The notes beneath the pieces are model-generated. The model had not been told where the DNA came from. It was given only the letters and a program-made list of their open reading frames with translations, and did not search any database. This document shows, in pieces, positions 39,322-48,114 of a DNA stretch of 64,000 nucleotides (position 1 is the first letter of the stretch; every line of letters starts with the position of its first letter). The translations under genes and the position numbers were made by a program. The stretch is from Ectopseudomonas composti. GTDB taxonomy: Bacteria; Pseudomonadota; Gammaproteobacteria; Pseudomonadales; Pseudomonadaceae. The stretch covers positions 124,001 to 188,000 of the forward strand of contig NZ_FOWP01000011.1 of the NCBI RefSeq assembly GCF_900115475.1, in the 5' to 3' direction.

Positions 39322-39810
39322 TTACTCCGGCAGGCGTTCCAGGCCGGTAAAGGGGCAGGCATCGAGCAGGGCATCGAGGCGGCGGCCGTCCGGCAACTGC
39401 AGCTCTACGGCGACCTCGGCCAGCGGGTAGAGCACGAAGGGGCGCGCGTGCATGTGGTAGTGCGGCACGGTCAGGCGCTCGTCGTCGATCAGGCGTTCAC
39501 CGAACAGCAGGATGTCCAGGTCCAGTGTGCGCGGCCCCCAGCGTTCGGCCTTGCGCACGCGGCCCTGTTCCTGCTCGATACGTTGCAGGGCGTCGAGCAA
39601 CTGCCAGGGCTGCAGTTCGGTATCCAGCGCCGCCACGGCATTGACGTAGCGCGGCTGATCCGCTGGGCCTAGTGGATCGCTGATGTAGAACGACGAATGC
39701 GCCTGCAAGCAGCTGTGCGGCAATTGCGCGATGGCCTGCAAGGCCGCATGCAACTGTTGCAGCGGTTCGGCCAGGTTGCTGCCAAGGCCGATGTAAACCC
39801 GCTCCATCAT
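39322..39810 (-). CDS. folK: 2-amino-4-hydroxy-6-hydroxymethyldihydropteridine pyrophosphokinase
   Basis: 162 aa. FolK pyrophosphorylates the pterin substrate used by FolP. Motifs: VYIGLGSNLAEPLQQL at the start, FYISDPLGPADQPRYVNAVAAL, and the ATP/pterin-binding RWGPRTLDLDILLFG, followed by the usual VPHYHMHARPFVLYPLAE. The first ATG overlaps the pcnB stop codon (ATGA), so pcnB and folK are coupled; the second ATG three bases later is an alternative start. folP lies far away in this window (13697). Confidence 0.96.
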   Translation of the reverse strand: MMERVYIGLGSNLAEPLQQLHAALQAIAQLPHSCLQAHSSFYISDPLGPADQPRYVNAVAALDTELQPWQLLDALQRIEQEQGRVRKAERWGPRTLDLDILLFGERLIDDERLTVPHYHMHARPFVLYPLAEVAVELQLPDGRRLDALLDACPFTGLERLPE

Positions 39811-41210
39811 TCGCCGCTACTTTCGTCGCTGCGCTTACGACGATTGCTGCTGCTGCGGCGACGTTTGCGCGGCGCGGTGCCGGTGCTTTCACCTTTGCTG
39901 GCGAGGTCGCGAATCATCTGCCGGCGCTCGCTGTCGTTGGCGTCCTGATAGTCCGTCCACCATTCGCCCAGGCCACCGGTGTCTTCCCCGGCCAGCTCGC
40001 GCAGCAGGAGGAAGTCGTAGCCGGCGCGGAAACGCGGGTTTTCCAGCAGCAGGTCGGCACGTTTGCCGCTGCGGCGCGGCAGGCGCTCCTGCATGTCCCA
40101 GATCTCGCGAATCGGGATGGTGAAACGCTTGGGCACGGCGATGCGCTGGCATTGTTCGGTGATCAGTGTATGGGCGGCTTCCTGCATAGCCGGAATCGGC
40201 GGCATGCCTTTGCTTTGCAGCTGCAGCACGCGGGCCGGCAGGGCAGGCCACAGCAGTGCGGCGAAGAGAAAGGCCGGCGTGACCGATTTTCCATCGTGGA
40301 TGCGGTCGTCGGTGTTGATCAGCGCCTGGCGAATCAGTTTCTCGGTGTACTGCGGGTTCTGCTTGAGCGCTGCGCCGCTGGCCGGGAACAGCTGGGCGAA
40401 CAGGTCGTGCTCGAGCAGCAGGTCGAAGGTGTACTCGGCGTAGCCGGCGAGGAACAGCTTGAGCACCTCGTCGAACAGCCGCGCCGACGGAATGTCGCGC
40501 AGCATCGGTGCCAGGCGGCGCATTGGCTCGGCGCTGTGCTTCTCGATCTCGAAGTCGAGCTTGGCGGCAAAACGCACTGCACGCAGCATGCGCACCGGGT
40601 CTTCCAGATAACGCTGTTCCGGATCGCCGATCAGGCGTACCAGACGGTTGCGCACATCGTGCATGCCGCGCGCATAGTCGAGGATGTGCTCCTGGGTCGG
40701 ATCGTAGTACAGCGCGTTGATGGTGAAATCACGGCGCTGGGCATCGTCTTCCAGGGTGCCGTAGACGTTGTCGCGCAGAATGCGGCCGCTCTCGTTGCGA
40801 GACGCCAGATTGCTGTTCTCTTCCTCGTCACCCTGGGGATGATTGGCGCGGAAGGTGGCGACTTCGATGATTTCGCGGCCGAAATGTACATGCACCAGCT
40901 TGAAGCGGCGGCCGATCACCCGTGCATTACGGAATTCGGCTCGCACCTGTTCGGGCGTGGCACTGGTGGCAACGTCGAAATCCTTGGGGTCGATATCCAG
41001 CAGCAGGTCGCGTACGCAGCCGCCGACCAGATAGGCCTGATAACCGGCCCTCTGCAGGCGTTCGACCACGCTGATGGCGTGACGGCTGATTTCGTTGCGA
41101 TTGAGCGGGTGTTGACTACTGCTCAGCACTTCGGGAGTGCTGCGTGGGCGTGGGGCACGGCGCAGAGGTGAACGGAAAGACTTGAACAGCTTTTTCAGCA
41201 TGGGATGCAC
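39807..41210 (-). CDS. pcnB: Poly(A) polymerase I
   Basis: 467 aa. PcnB adds 3' poly(A) tails that mark RNAs for decay. The nucleotidyltransferase site AYLVGGCVRDLLLDIDPKDFDVATSATPEQV carries the catalytic acidic residues and RRDFTINALYYD; the RNA-binding domain includes EDPVRMLRAVRFAAKLDFEIE. The C-terminal tail is strongly basic (RKRRRSSS and RRKRSDE), typical of this subfamily. It is the first gene of pcnB-folK and lies downstream of crcZ on the same strand. Confidence 0.95.
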   Translation of the reverse strand: MHPMLKKLFKSFRSPLRRAPRPRSTPEVLSSSQHPLNRNEISRHAISVVERLQRAGYQAYLVGGCVRDLLLDIDPKDFDVATSATPEQVRAEFRNARVIGRRFKLVHVHFGREIIEVATFRANHPQGDEEENSNLASRNESGRILRDNVYGTLEDDAQRRDFTINALYYDPTQEHILDYARGMHDVRNRLVRLIGDPEQRYLEDPVRMLRAVRFAAKLDFEIEKHSAEPMRRLAPMLRDIPSARLFDEVLKLFLAGYAEYTFDLLLEHDLFAQLFPASGAALKQNPQYTEKLIRQALINTDDRIHDGKSVTPAFLFAALLWPALPARVLQLQSKGMPPIPAMQEAAHTLITEQCQRIAVPKRFTIPIREIWDMQERLPRRSGKRADLLLENPRFRAGYDFLLLRELAGEDTGGLGEWWTDYQDANDSERRQMIRDLASKGESTGTAPRKRRRSSSNRRKRSDESSGE

Positions 41211-41411
41211 TGTTTGGAGTAGTGGCCGGCCTGCTGCGCATGCGCTTGAAAATCGAATTGCGTAGGCATCACGGCGTTGATAGGCAGTTTGCTTCAGCAG
41301 GGTTTTTCAACTGCATGCGAAACGATGACCGCATGATTGCTGCGGATTCTAGCATCGTGTCGGGAGAAGGTGTGTAGAAGGGCGGCAGGCGGGGATCCGG
41401 GGACCGGAAGC

Positions 41412-41776
41412 TACTGGGGGAGCCGAAGCTCCCCCCCAAGTTGGTGCGTGCTATGTTTTTATTGTTATTGAGGACCTGTTGTTTTTGTTGTTCGGTCCTT
41501 CCCGGCTCGCCTTGGCTTACCGGGTGCTCCCTAGAGTGGGGAGCCAATAGCAAACGGATTTCTTTGGACGCTGATGCTGCCTTAATCAACCAGTTCTGGC
41601 GCTGCCTCAGGGCAGTTTTATTATTCTCAGTCTGATCGCTGGGGCGAACCCCTTGCGGCAACTCCTCTCCAAAAGAATCAGTTAGCTGCGCCTCCGTACC
41701 TTGTTGTTTTTGTTGTTCTGGAGTCGTTACGTCTTGTTCTTATTGTGTAGGGCATTGCTTGTTATTGTTGTTGTGC
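41412..41776 (-). ncRNA. crcZ: Small RNA CrcZ (Hfq/Crc decoy)
   Basis: Located between cbrB and pcnB on their strand, the conserved place of crcZ. About 365 nt from the predicted start near 41776 to just beyond a GGGGGAGC-CGAA-GCTCCCCC hairpin at 41416-41435. The RNA carries six A-rich motifs of the Hfq/Crc target type: ACAACAACAATAACAA (41759-41774), one at 41731-41747, AACAACAAAAACAACAA (about 41701-41719), one at 41614-41629, AACAACAAAAACAACA (about 41477-41493) and CAATAACAATAAAAACA (about 41454-41470). In Pseudomonas CrcZ relieves catabolite repression by sequestering Hfq/Crc, and is transcribed by CbrB and sigma-54. The exact 3' end is uncertain because there is no T tract. Confidence 0.9.
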
Positions 41777-41785
41777 CAGAGATAA

Positions 41786-41801
41786 AGCAGATGCCGTGCC
41801 A
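41786..41801 (-). promoter_or_regulatory. Sigma-54 promoter of crcZ
   Basis: Read leftward, TGGCACGGCATCTGCT matches the RpoN consensus with GG and GC 10 bp apart. Transcription should begin about 12 bp on, near 41775-41776. Confidence 0.88.
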
Positions 41802-41863
41802 GTTTTTGCGAATCCTTGTAAATCAAGGGCTTGAGGCTATCGTGGTGGTTCGGAAGGGGGAGA

Positions 41864-41900
41864 AAAGGCCGGGTTTTCGTTACCGATAGACCCGGCCTTT
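41864..41900 (-). terminator. Terminator between cbrB and crcZ
   Basis: AAAGGCCGGGT and ACCCGGCCTTT form an 11-bp perfect stem with a 15-nt loop; read leftward TTTTCT follows. It separates cbrB transcription from crcZ. Confidence 0.85.
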
Positions 41901-41925
41901 GTTACGAGATATTGAAACGGTAACA
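41900..41925 (-). promoter_or_regulatory. Candidate CbrB activator site (TGTTAC-N14-GTAACA)
   Basis: A perfect 6-bp inverted repeat with 14 bp between the arms, centred about 137 bp upstream of the predicted crcZ start. That is the usual distance for a sigma-54 enhancer element. I recall similar palindromes being reported for CbrB in P. putida, but could not check this. Confidence 0.65.
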
Positions 41926-41971
41926 ACCTGTGGAACCGGTGTGTGGTCAGGTTGTCACCGAGCCCGTGGCG

Positions 41972-43405
41972 TCAAGGGCCACTGGTCACACCGGATTTGC
42001 GTCGCGGAATGCCCAGGCGCTGGCGGCGTTCCCACAGACATTTGCGGCTGATACCGAGCTTGCGCGCCAACTCGGTCTCGGTCATGTGGTCCTGGTGTTC
42101 GAGGACGAAGTGCTGGAAGTAGTCTTCCAGTGACAGGTCTTCGGTGGGTTCGTGGCTGTTACCACTGCTTTGCCCGGCAACTGTTGGCAGGCCGAAGTCC
42201 TCGTCATCCAGATCGTCCAGCTCGATGTCGATGCCTAGCAGGTCGGCGGAAATTTCTGCACCCTCGCAGAGAATCACCGCGCGCTCGATGGCGTTCTCCA
42301 GCTCGCGTACGTTACCTGGCCAGGGGTAATGGCGGATCGCTTGCTCGGCGTCATGAGCGAAATGCAGCGGTTCGCGGCCCATGCGCGTGTACTGGCGCAC
42401 CAGGAAGGACTGGGCGATCTCGATCACGTCACTGCCTCGCTCGCGCAGTGCTGGCAGCTTGAGGGCGATGACGTGCAGGCGGTAATACAGGTCTTCACGG
42501 AATTGGCCGGTCTTGGCTAGGGTCTTGAGGTCGCGGTGGGTGGCGGCGATCAGGCGCACATCGACCTTTTGCGATTGTACCGAGCCGACCCGGCGAATCT
42601 CGCCTTCCTGCAGCACACGTAGCAGACGCGCCTGGGCTTCCAGCGGCAGTTCGCCAATCTCGTCGAGGAACAGCGTGCCGCCGTCAGCTGCTTCCACCAG
42701 GCCAGCACGCCCGGCGCTGGCACCGGTGAAGGCGCCTTTCTCATGGCCGAACAGCTCGGACTCGATCAGGGTTTCCGGAATGGCGGCGCAGTTCACCGAA
42801 ATCAGCGGTGCCTTGGCGCGTTTGGACAGGTTGTGCAGGGCGCGTGCGACCAGCTCCTTGCCGGTGCCGGACTCGCCCTGCACCAGTACATTGGAATCGG
42901 TGGGGGCGACCTTGCGAATCTTGCTGTAGAGCTCCTGCATGGCCGCGCAGGAGCCGATGATGCCGATCTCGCCATTGGCGTTGTCCACCACTTTCTCGGC
43001 ATTGCCTGCACGCGAATTGCTCGCTGCGGCTGGCGCTGGTGCACTCTTGGCCTCCTGACGATCACGCAGGATGCGGGCAACGGCCTGCAGCATCTCGTCG
43101 TGGTCGAAGGGTTTGGCGATGTAATCGACCGCACCCATCTTCATCGAGTCCACCGCCGAGCGCAGGCTGGCGTAGCTGGTCATGATCAGCACCGGAGTGC
43201 CTTCGCCCAGTTTGATCAACTCGGTACCTGGCGCGCCAGGCAGACGCAGGTCGCTGACGATCAGGTCGAAAGTGGGAATGCTGTAGCGCTCCTGAGCTTC
43301 CTGTACCGAGCCAGCTTCGCTGACTTGGTACTGATTGCGTTCGAGCAGGCGGCGCAAGGCAGAGCGGATAATGGTTTCGTCTTCGACGATAAGAATATGT
43401 GGCAT
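41972..43405 (-). CDS. cbrB: Two-component response regulator CbrB (NtrC family)
   Basis: 477 aa. CbrB activates sigma-54 promoters, notably crcZ, to control use of poor carbon and nitrogen sources. Receiver domain 1-115 with the phosphoacceptor Asp52 (IVSDLRLPG) and Lys98. Sigma-54 AAA+ domain about 150-380 with Walker A GESGTGKE (177-184), GAFTGA at 224-229 for sigma-54 contact, and GGTLFLDEIGELPL. A Fis-type helix-turn-helix closes the protein (MTETELARKLGISRKCLWERR). The ATG at 43405 is chosen since the receiver starts there. Confidence 0.97.
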   Translation of the reverse strand: MPHILIVEDETIIRSALRRLLERNQYQVSEAGSVQEAQERYSIPTFDLIVSDLRLPGAPGTELIKLGEGTPVLIMTSYASLRSAVDSMKMGAVDYIAKPFDHDEMLQAVARILRDRQEAKSAPAPAAASNSRAGNAEKVVDNANGEIGIIGSCAAMQELYSKIRKVAPTDSNVLVQGESGTGKELVARALHNLSKRAKAPLISVNCAAIPETLIESELFGHEKGAFTGASAGRAGLVEAADGGTLFLDEIGELPLEAQARLLRVLQEGEIRRVGSVQSQKVDVRLIAATHRDLKTLAKTGQFREDLYYRLHVIALKLPALRERGSDVIEIAQSFLVRQYTRMGREPLHFAHDAEQAIRHYPWPGNVRELENAIERAVILCEGAEISADLLGIDIELDDLDDEDFGLPTVAGQSSGNSHEPTEDLSLEDYFQHFVLEHQDHMTETELARKLGISRKCLWERRQRLGIPRRKSGVTSGP

Positions 43406-43459
43406 CAATTCGGTCTCTCGACGGTCACGGAGGGTGCCGTTGGCACCCACTGTCGCTGT

Positions 43460-46414
43460 TTACATCGCTACGGACGTCGCCTCGACATGCCTTGGCAGGG
43501 TGACCCGAATTCGAGTGCCCAATTGGCGCTCGGGGTCAGCCGGGCTGTCGATTGTTATCTGTCCATAATGCTCTTCCACGATCGAATAGACCAGCGCGAG
43601 GCCCAGGCCGGTCCCTTCTCCGGGGTCCTTGGTGGTGAAGAAGGGTTCGAACAGGCGGTCGATGATCGCCTTGGGAATGCCGCTGCCTTCGTCCTCAACG
43701 ATCAGGTCGACGGTGTGCTCGCTGGCTTCGCTGCGTACGCGGATGGCGCCGCCGGGGGGCGAGGCGTCGCGGGCATTGGACAGCAGGTTGATCAGAACCT
43801 GAGCCAGGCGTTGCGGATCGCCGCAGGCCCAGTGTTGCGGGTCGCACAGGTTGTAGAACTGGATGTCGAAGTTGCGCTTGTTCAGTGACAGCAGGCCGAT
43901 GGCATCCTGCGCCACGTCGGCCAGGCACACCGGCTCGTCGCTGCGCTGGTGGCTGCCGGAGTGGGCGAAGCTCATCAGCGACTGAACGATGCGCGACACG
44001 CGCTTGGTCTGTTCGAGGATCTGCCCGCTGATTTCGGTCAGCTCAGCGTCAGTCTCACGTTCCTCGCGCAGGTTCTGCGCCAGGCAGGCGATACCGGTGA
44101 TGGGGTTGCCGATCTCGTGGGCGACGCCTGCGGCGAGACGGCCGATGCTGGCCAGGCGCTCGGAGTGCACCAGTTTGTCTTCGAGCATCTGGGTTTCGGT
44201 CTGATCCTCGACCAGCAGTACCAGGCCACTGTTACCGGGCGCCAGCGGCTCGTTGATGGCCGCCTTGTGCAGGTTGAGCCAGCGGATCTGGCCGTCGAGC
44301 GCCAGGTGTTGCTTGTGCATGTGCTGGTCGGGGCGTTCGATGAAGTCCTGCAGCAGGCTCTGCCAGGGTTCGCTCAAGGTGCTCAGGCGCGAGCCGACGA
44401 TGCGTTGTGCGGGAATGTCGGTGAGCTCTTCCATGGCTCTGTTCCACATCAGGATTTCCTGATCCTTGGCCAGCGAGCACACGCCCATCGGCAGCTCCTG
44501 CAGGGTCTGGCGGTGGTAGCGACGCAGCGCATCGAGCTCGGCGGCCAGGCCGGTGAGGCGCGATTGATAGTCCTCCAGACGGCTTTCGATGAAGTGGATG
44601 TCCTCGGTGACATAGCCCTCGGTGCCGGACTTGTAGGGCAGGAAGGTTTCCACGATGTCCTGCGCCACGCTCGGGCCCATCAGGCCGGAGAGGTTGGCCT
44701 CGATGCGGTCGCGCAGGCGGCGCAGGGCGTAGGGCCGGCTTTCGTCGAAGGGCAGATGCAAATCACGCAGGGCCTGCTCCACCTCGCGCTGCGCGGTCTT
44801 GGCGCCAAGCGGCTTGGCCAGTTGCGCGGCAAAGTCCTGCGGCGACAGGGCAACCAGCTCGCGGCGTTGCGGGCGGCGCACGTTGTCGACTGCGCAGGCT
44901 TCGGCGGCGCTCTTCTCTTCGGGGCTGGCCTCGGTGAACAACGACACCAGGGTGAACACCAGTACGTTGGCCGCGAGCGAGGCGATGGCGGCGAGGTGCC
45001 AACTGGCATCGTCGAGGACGTAGATGACGTTGAACAGCGGCAGGTAGAAGCCTTCCAGATTGCCCAGCAGCGGCAACAACATGGTCAGCGCCCAGACGCT
45101 GATGCCGGCCAGCAGGCCAGCGAGGAAGCCGCGGCGATTGGCCGTCTGCCAATACAGCACCGAGAGCACGCCGGGCAGGAACTGCAGCGTGGCGACGAAG
45201 GCAACGATGCCCAGGTTGGCCAGGTCCTGCTGGGCGCCGAGCAGCAGATAGAAGCCGTAACCCGCCATGATGATGAAGGCGATCAGCGCGCGGCGCGTCC
45301 ACTTCAGCCAGCGGTAGATGTTGCCCTCGGCTGGCGGTTGATACAGCGGCAGCACCAGGTGGTTGAGTGCCATCCCTGACAGCGCCAGGGTCGAGACGAT
45401 GATCAGGCCGCTGGAGGCCGATAGCCCGCCGACATAGGCGAGCAGTGCCAGGGCTTCACTGTTGACCGCAATCCCCAGGCCCAGGGTGAAATATTCGGGG
45501 TTGGTGGTCGCGCCGAGCTTGAGGCCGGCCCAGAGGATCAGCGGTACGGCCAGGCTCATCAGCAACAGGAATAGCGGCAGGCCCCAGCTGGCGCTGACCA
45601 TGGCGCGCGGATTGAGGTTCTCGGTGAAGGTCATGTGGTACATGTGCGGCATGACGATGGCCGAGGCGAAGAACACCAGCAGCAGGGTGCGCCACGGGCC
45701 TTCCTGCAGCGGTGTGTGCAACGTGGCCAGCGCCGCCTGGTTCTGCACTAGCCACAATTCCAGCTCACGCGGGCCGCCGAACACCTGATACAGCGCGTAC
45801 CAGCCGATCACGCCCAGCGCCACCAGCTTGACCAGTGACTCGAAAGCGATGGCGAACACCAGGCCCTCGTGCTTCTCACGGGTGGCGATATGGCGGGCGC
45901 CGAACAGGATGGTGAAGAGGATGATCAGGCCGCAGTAGCTCAGCGCGACCTTTTCCTGCAGCGGCTCACGGCTGAGGATGCCGATGGAGTCAGCCACCGC
46001 TTGGATCTGCAGGGCCAGCAGCGGCAGCACGCCGATCAGCATGAACAGCGTGGTCAGCGCACCGGCCCAGGTGCTGCGAAAGCGAAAGGCGAACAGGTCG
46101 GCCAGTGATGACAGCTGGTAGGTGCGGGTGATGCGCAGGATCGGGTAGAGCAGCACCGGCGCCAGCAGGAACGCCCCGGAAACACCGAGGTAACTGGCGA
46201 GGAAGCCGTAACCGTACTGATAGGCCAGGCCCACCGTGCCGTAGAAGGCCCAGGCGCTGGCGTAGACGCCCAGTGACAGGGTGTAGGTCAGCGGGTGGCG
46301 GATGATCCAGCGGGGGATAAGACCGTGTTCACTGACCCAGGCGACCCCGAACAGCACCAGCAGATAGCCGGCGCTGATCAGGATCAGCTCGCTCAGGCTA
46401 AAGCTCGTCAGCAT
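43460..46414 (-). CDS. cbrA: Sensor histidine kinase CbrA with transporter-like domain
   Basis: 984 aa. CbrA is the partner sensor of CbrB. The N-terminal half (about 1-500) is a sodium:solute-symporter-like module with about a dozen transmembrane helices (VYASAWAFYGTVGLAYQYGY; ALLAYVGGLSASSGLIIVST). A linker and PAS-like region follow (about 600-740), then HisKA with the phosphoacceptor His766 in GVAHEIGNPITG, and HATPase_c with VEDEGSGIPKAI and GEGTGLGLALVYSI. Its start overlaps the small gene cbrX by 17 bp. The fused transporter module makes it a candidate for sensing linked to uptake. Confidence 0.97.
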   Translation of the reverse strand: MLTSFSLSELILISAGYLLVLFGVAWVSEHGLIPRWIIRHPLTYTLSLGVYASAWAFYGTVGLAYQYGYGFLASYLGVSGAFLLAPVLLYPILRITRTYQLSSLADLFAFRFRSTWAGALTTLFMLIGVLPLLALQIQAVADSIGILSREPLQEKVALSYCGLIILFTILFGARHIATREKHEGLVFAIAFESLVKLVALGVIGWYALYQVFGGPRELELWLVQNQAALATLHTPLQEGPWRTLLLVFFASAIVMPHMYHMTFTENLNPRAMVSASWGLPLFLLLMSLAVPLILWAGLKLGATTNPEYFTLGLGIAVNSEALALLAYVGGLSASSGLIIVSTLALSGMALNHLVLPLYQPPAEGNIYRWLKWTRRALIAFIIMAGYGFYLLLGAQQDLANLGIVAFVATLQFLPGVLSVLYWQTANRRGFLAGLLAGISVWALTMLLPLLGNLEGFYLPLFNVIYVLDDASWHLAAIASLAANVLVFTLVSLFTEASPEEKSAAEACAVDNVRRPQRRELVALSPQDFAAQLAKPLGAKTAQREVEQALRDLHLPFDESRPYALRRLRDRIEANLSGLMGPSVAQDIVETFLPYKSGTEGYVTEDIHFIESRLEDYQSRLTGLAAELDALRRYHRQTLQELPMGVCSLAKDQEILMWNRAMEELTDIPAQRIVGSRLSTLSEPWQSLLQDFIERPDQHMHKQHLALDGQIRWLNLHKAAINEPLAPGNSGLVLLVEDQTETQMLEDKLVHSERLASIGRLAAGVAHEIGNPITGIACLAQNLREERETDAELTEISGQILEQTKRVSRIVQSLMSFAHSGSHQRSDEPVCLADVAQDAIGLLSLNKRNFDIQFYNLCDPQHWACGDPQRLAQVLINLLSNARDASPPGGAIRVRSEASEHTVDLIVEDEGSGIPKAIIDRLFEPFFTTKDPGEGTGLGLALVYSIVEEHYGQITIDSPADPERQLGTRIRVTLPRHVEATSVAM

Positions 46415-46574
46415 CGCGTTGGCTCTGAAGAATGAAGGTGACGACGATCAGGATCAGCCACAGCAGATAAGGCCGATACCAGGCGCCATTGGGATCGATC
46501 CACCAGTCCATGATGGCCGGTGAGAACAGGTAGATCCCCACTACCAGGATCAGAACCAGTCGGTAGATATACAT
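46398..46574 (-). CDS. cbrX: Small membrane protein CbrX, upstream of cbrA
   Basis: 58 aa, an ORF under 60 codons. It begins MYIYRLVLILVVGIYLF, shows the motif PAIMDWWIDPNG, and has a second hydrophobic segment YLLWLILIVVTFILQS, so it is predicted to have two transmembrane helices around a short loop. It overlaps the cbrA start by 17 bp, so the two are almost surely co-transcribed and coupled. A small ORF of this kind named cbrX has been described ahead of cbrA in Pseudomonas; its function in CbrA activity or expression is not established. Confidence 0.82.
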   Translation of the reverse strand: MYIYRLVLILVVGIYLFSPAIMDWWIDPNGAWYRPYLLWLILIVVTFILQSQRDADEL

Positions 46575-46688
46575 GTGACATCTCGTCGAAAGATGCCGCG
46601 ATGGTAAAGGAAGCTGCGCGCTTCAAGCCACAAACTTGAAGTCGGCGATGTAGGGGGCGCCGTGTGCACCGAGGCCGTGCGAGTTTGC

Positions 46689-46720
46689 CCGGTGTGCACT
46701 GGTGCGCGCGGTGCACCCGG
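46689..46720 (-). other. GTGCAC-rich stem after gluQ
   Basis: CCGGTGTGCAC (46689-46699) and GTGCACCCGG (46711-46720) can form an imperfect stem about 12 nt after the gluQ stop codon; GTGCAC occurs three times within about 50 bp. No T tract. Role unclear. Confidence 0.4.
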
Positions 46721-46732
46721 TGGAGCGGCGCT

Positions 46733-47617
46733 TCAGCGCAACTGCGCTTCGGCCAGGGTGCGGCTGCGTGGAATGCGCGTAGCGTCCCAGTGGGCAATGC
46801 CCCAGGCCAGCAGTTCGTTGGGGCTGGCACCTTGCAGCTCGGCGCTTGGCTGCTGGCCCAGCGCACGCAGGGCGCGCAGCAGCAAAGGGCTGGCCTGATT
46901 GGCAGGCAAGGGCGGCGAGCGGTAGCTTTTACCCAGCTTGTGGCCATCGGGCTGGATGATCAGTGGCACGTGCAGGTAACGCGGTTGCGACAGCCCGAGC
47001 AGTTCTTGCAGATAGAGCTGGCGCGGCGTGGAGTCGAGCAGGTCGGCGCCACGCACCACGTCGGTAACACCCTGCCAGGCATCGTCCAGCACCACAGCGA
47101 GCTGATAGGCGAACAAACCGTCGCGCCGGCGAATCACGAAATCGCCGACCTCACGCCCCAGATGTTGGCGAAATTCGCCTTGCACCCGATCGATGAAGTG
47201 ATAGTCCAGCTCCGGCACGCGCAGGCGGATGGCAGCGTCGTGGTCGGGGTGACAGGCATTACGGCAGAACCCCGGATAGATGCCGGCGTAGCCTTCGAGT
47301 TGCTTGCGTGAACAAATGCAGGCGTAGGCCAGGCCCTGGCTGAACAACCGGGCGATCATCTCAGCGTATTCGGCGTGACGCTCGCTCTGGCGCACCAGTT
47401 CGCCGTCCCACTCGAAACCATAGGTCTCCAGCGTGCGCAGGATCGCATCCTGAGCGCCAGGCACTTCCCGTGGCGGGTCGAGATCCTCCATGCGCAGCAG
47501 CCAGCGACCGCCAACGGCGCGAGCATCGAGGTAGGAGGCGAGAGCGGCGACCAGCGAACCGAAGTGCAGATAGCCGCTGGGCGTAGGGGCGAAGCGCCCG
47601 ATATAGGCAGTGTTCAT
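46733..47617 (-). CDS. gluQ: Glutamyl-Q tRNA(Asp) synthetase
   Basis: 294 aa. GluQ attaches glutamate to queuosine in the wobble position of tRNA-Asp. It looks like the catalytic half of GluRS: IGRFAPTPSGYLHFGSLVAAL with the HIGH-type element, a Cys-rich zinc-like region (CICSRKQ then CRNACHPDHD), and KLGKSYRSPPLP in place of KMSKS. The anticodon-binding half of GluRS is absent, as expected. It follows dksA on the same strand, the widely conserved dksA-gluQ pair, with a hairpin between. Confidence 0.95.
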   Translation of the reverse strand: MNTAYIGRFAPTPSGYLHFGSLVAALASYLDARAVGGRWLLRMEDLDPPREVPGAQDAILRTLETYGFEWDGELVRQSERHAEYAEMIARLFSQGLAYACICSRKQLEGYAGIYPGFCRNACHPDHDAAIRLRVPELDYHFIDRVQGEFRQHLGREVGDFVIRRRDGLFAYQLAVVLDDAWQGVTDVVRGADLLDSTPRQLYLQELLGLSQPRYLHVPLIIQPDGHKLGKSYRSPPLPANQASPLLLRALRALGQQPSAELQGASPNELLAWGIAHWDATRIPRSRTLAEAQLR

Positions 47618-47640
47618 GGAGCTAGGGCCAGAAACAGAGC

Positions 47641-47658
47641 GGGGCGCCTAAGCGCCCC
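47641..47658 (-). terminator. Terminator-like hairpin between dksA and gluQ
   Basis: GGGGCGC and GCGCCCC pair around a 4-nt CTAA loop (47641-47658); leftward the sequence continues GCTCTGTTTCT. A partial terminator is plausible, as described for dksA-gluQ in other bacteria. Confidence 0.65.
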
Positions 47659-47667
47659 GTCGTCAGA

Positions 47668-48114
47668 TCAGGAACCGATCTGCTTTTCCTTGATTTCCGC
47701 CAGCGTCTTGCAATCGATGCACAGCGTGGCAGTCGGGCGGGCTTCGAGACGGCGGATGCCGATCTCGACGCCGCAGGAGTCGCACCAGCCGTAATCGTTG
47801 TCTTCGATCAGCTGCAGGGTCTCGTCGATCTTCTTGATCAGTTTGCGCTCGCGGTCACGGGCACGCAGTTCCAGGCTGAATTCTTCTTCCTGGCTGGCGC
47901 GGTCGGCCGGGTCAGGGAAGTTGGCCGCTTCGTCCTGCATGTGGTGCACGGTACGGTCGACTTCCTGCATCAGCTCCAGCTTCCACTTATTGAGGATGCT
48001 GGTGAAGTGAGCGCGCATCGGCTCGCTCATGTATTCCTCGCCCTTCTTCTCTGGATAAGGCTCGAAACCACGAATCAGCTGGCTGGTGCTTTTGGCTTTT
48101 TCTTTTGTGGGCAT
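47668..48114 (-). CDS. dksA: RNA polymerase-binding transcription factor DksA
   Basis: 148 aa. DksA acts in the RNA polymerase secondary channel with ppGpp to reset rRNA and amino-acid gene transcription. The coiled coil runs from about 45 to 115, with DPADRASQEEEFSLELRARDRERKLIKKIDETL, whose tip carries the conserved acidic residues. The C4 zinc finger is intact (CDSCGVEIG ... CIDCKT). A leftward gene with gluQ downstream; the aminotransferase gene is divergent from it across 258 bp. Confidence 0.98.
   Translation of the reverse strand: MPTKEKAKSTSQLIRGFEPYPEKKGEEYMSEPMRAHFTSILNKWKLELMQEVDRTVHHMQDEAANFPDPADRASQEEEFSLELRARDRERKLIKKIDETLQLIEDNDYGWCDSCGVEIGIRRLEARPTATLCIDCKTLAEIKEKQIGS

Noticed and set aside
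41269..41661. A 130-codon leftward frame between cbrB and pcnB
   Set aside because: It lies within CrcZ and its A-rich motifs; no ribosome binding site or homology. The RNA explains the sequence better.
43949..45379. A 476-codon rightward frame over cbrA
   Set aside because: Shadow of a well-supported sensor kinase gene.
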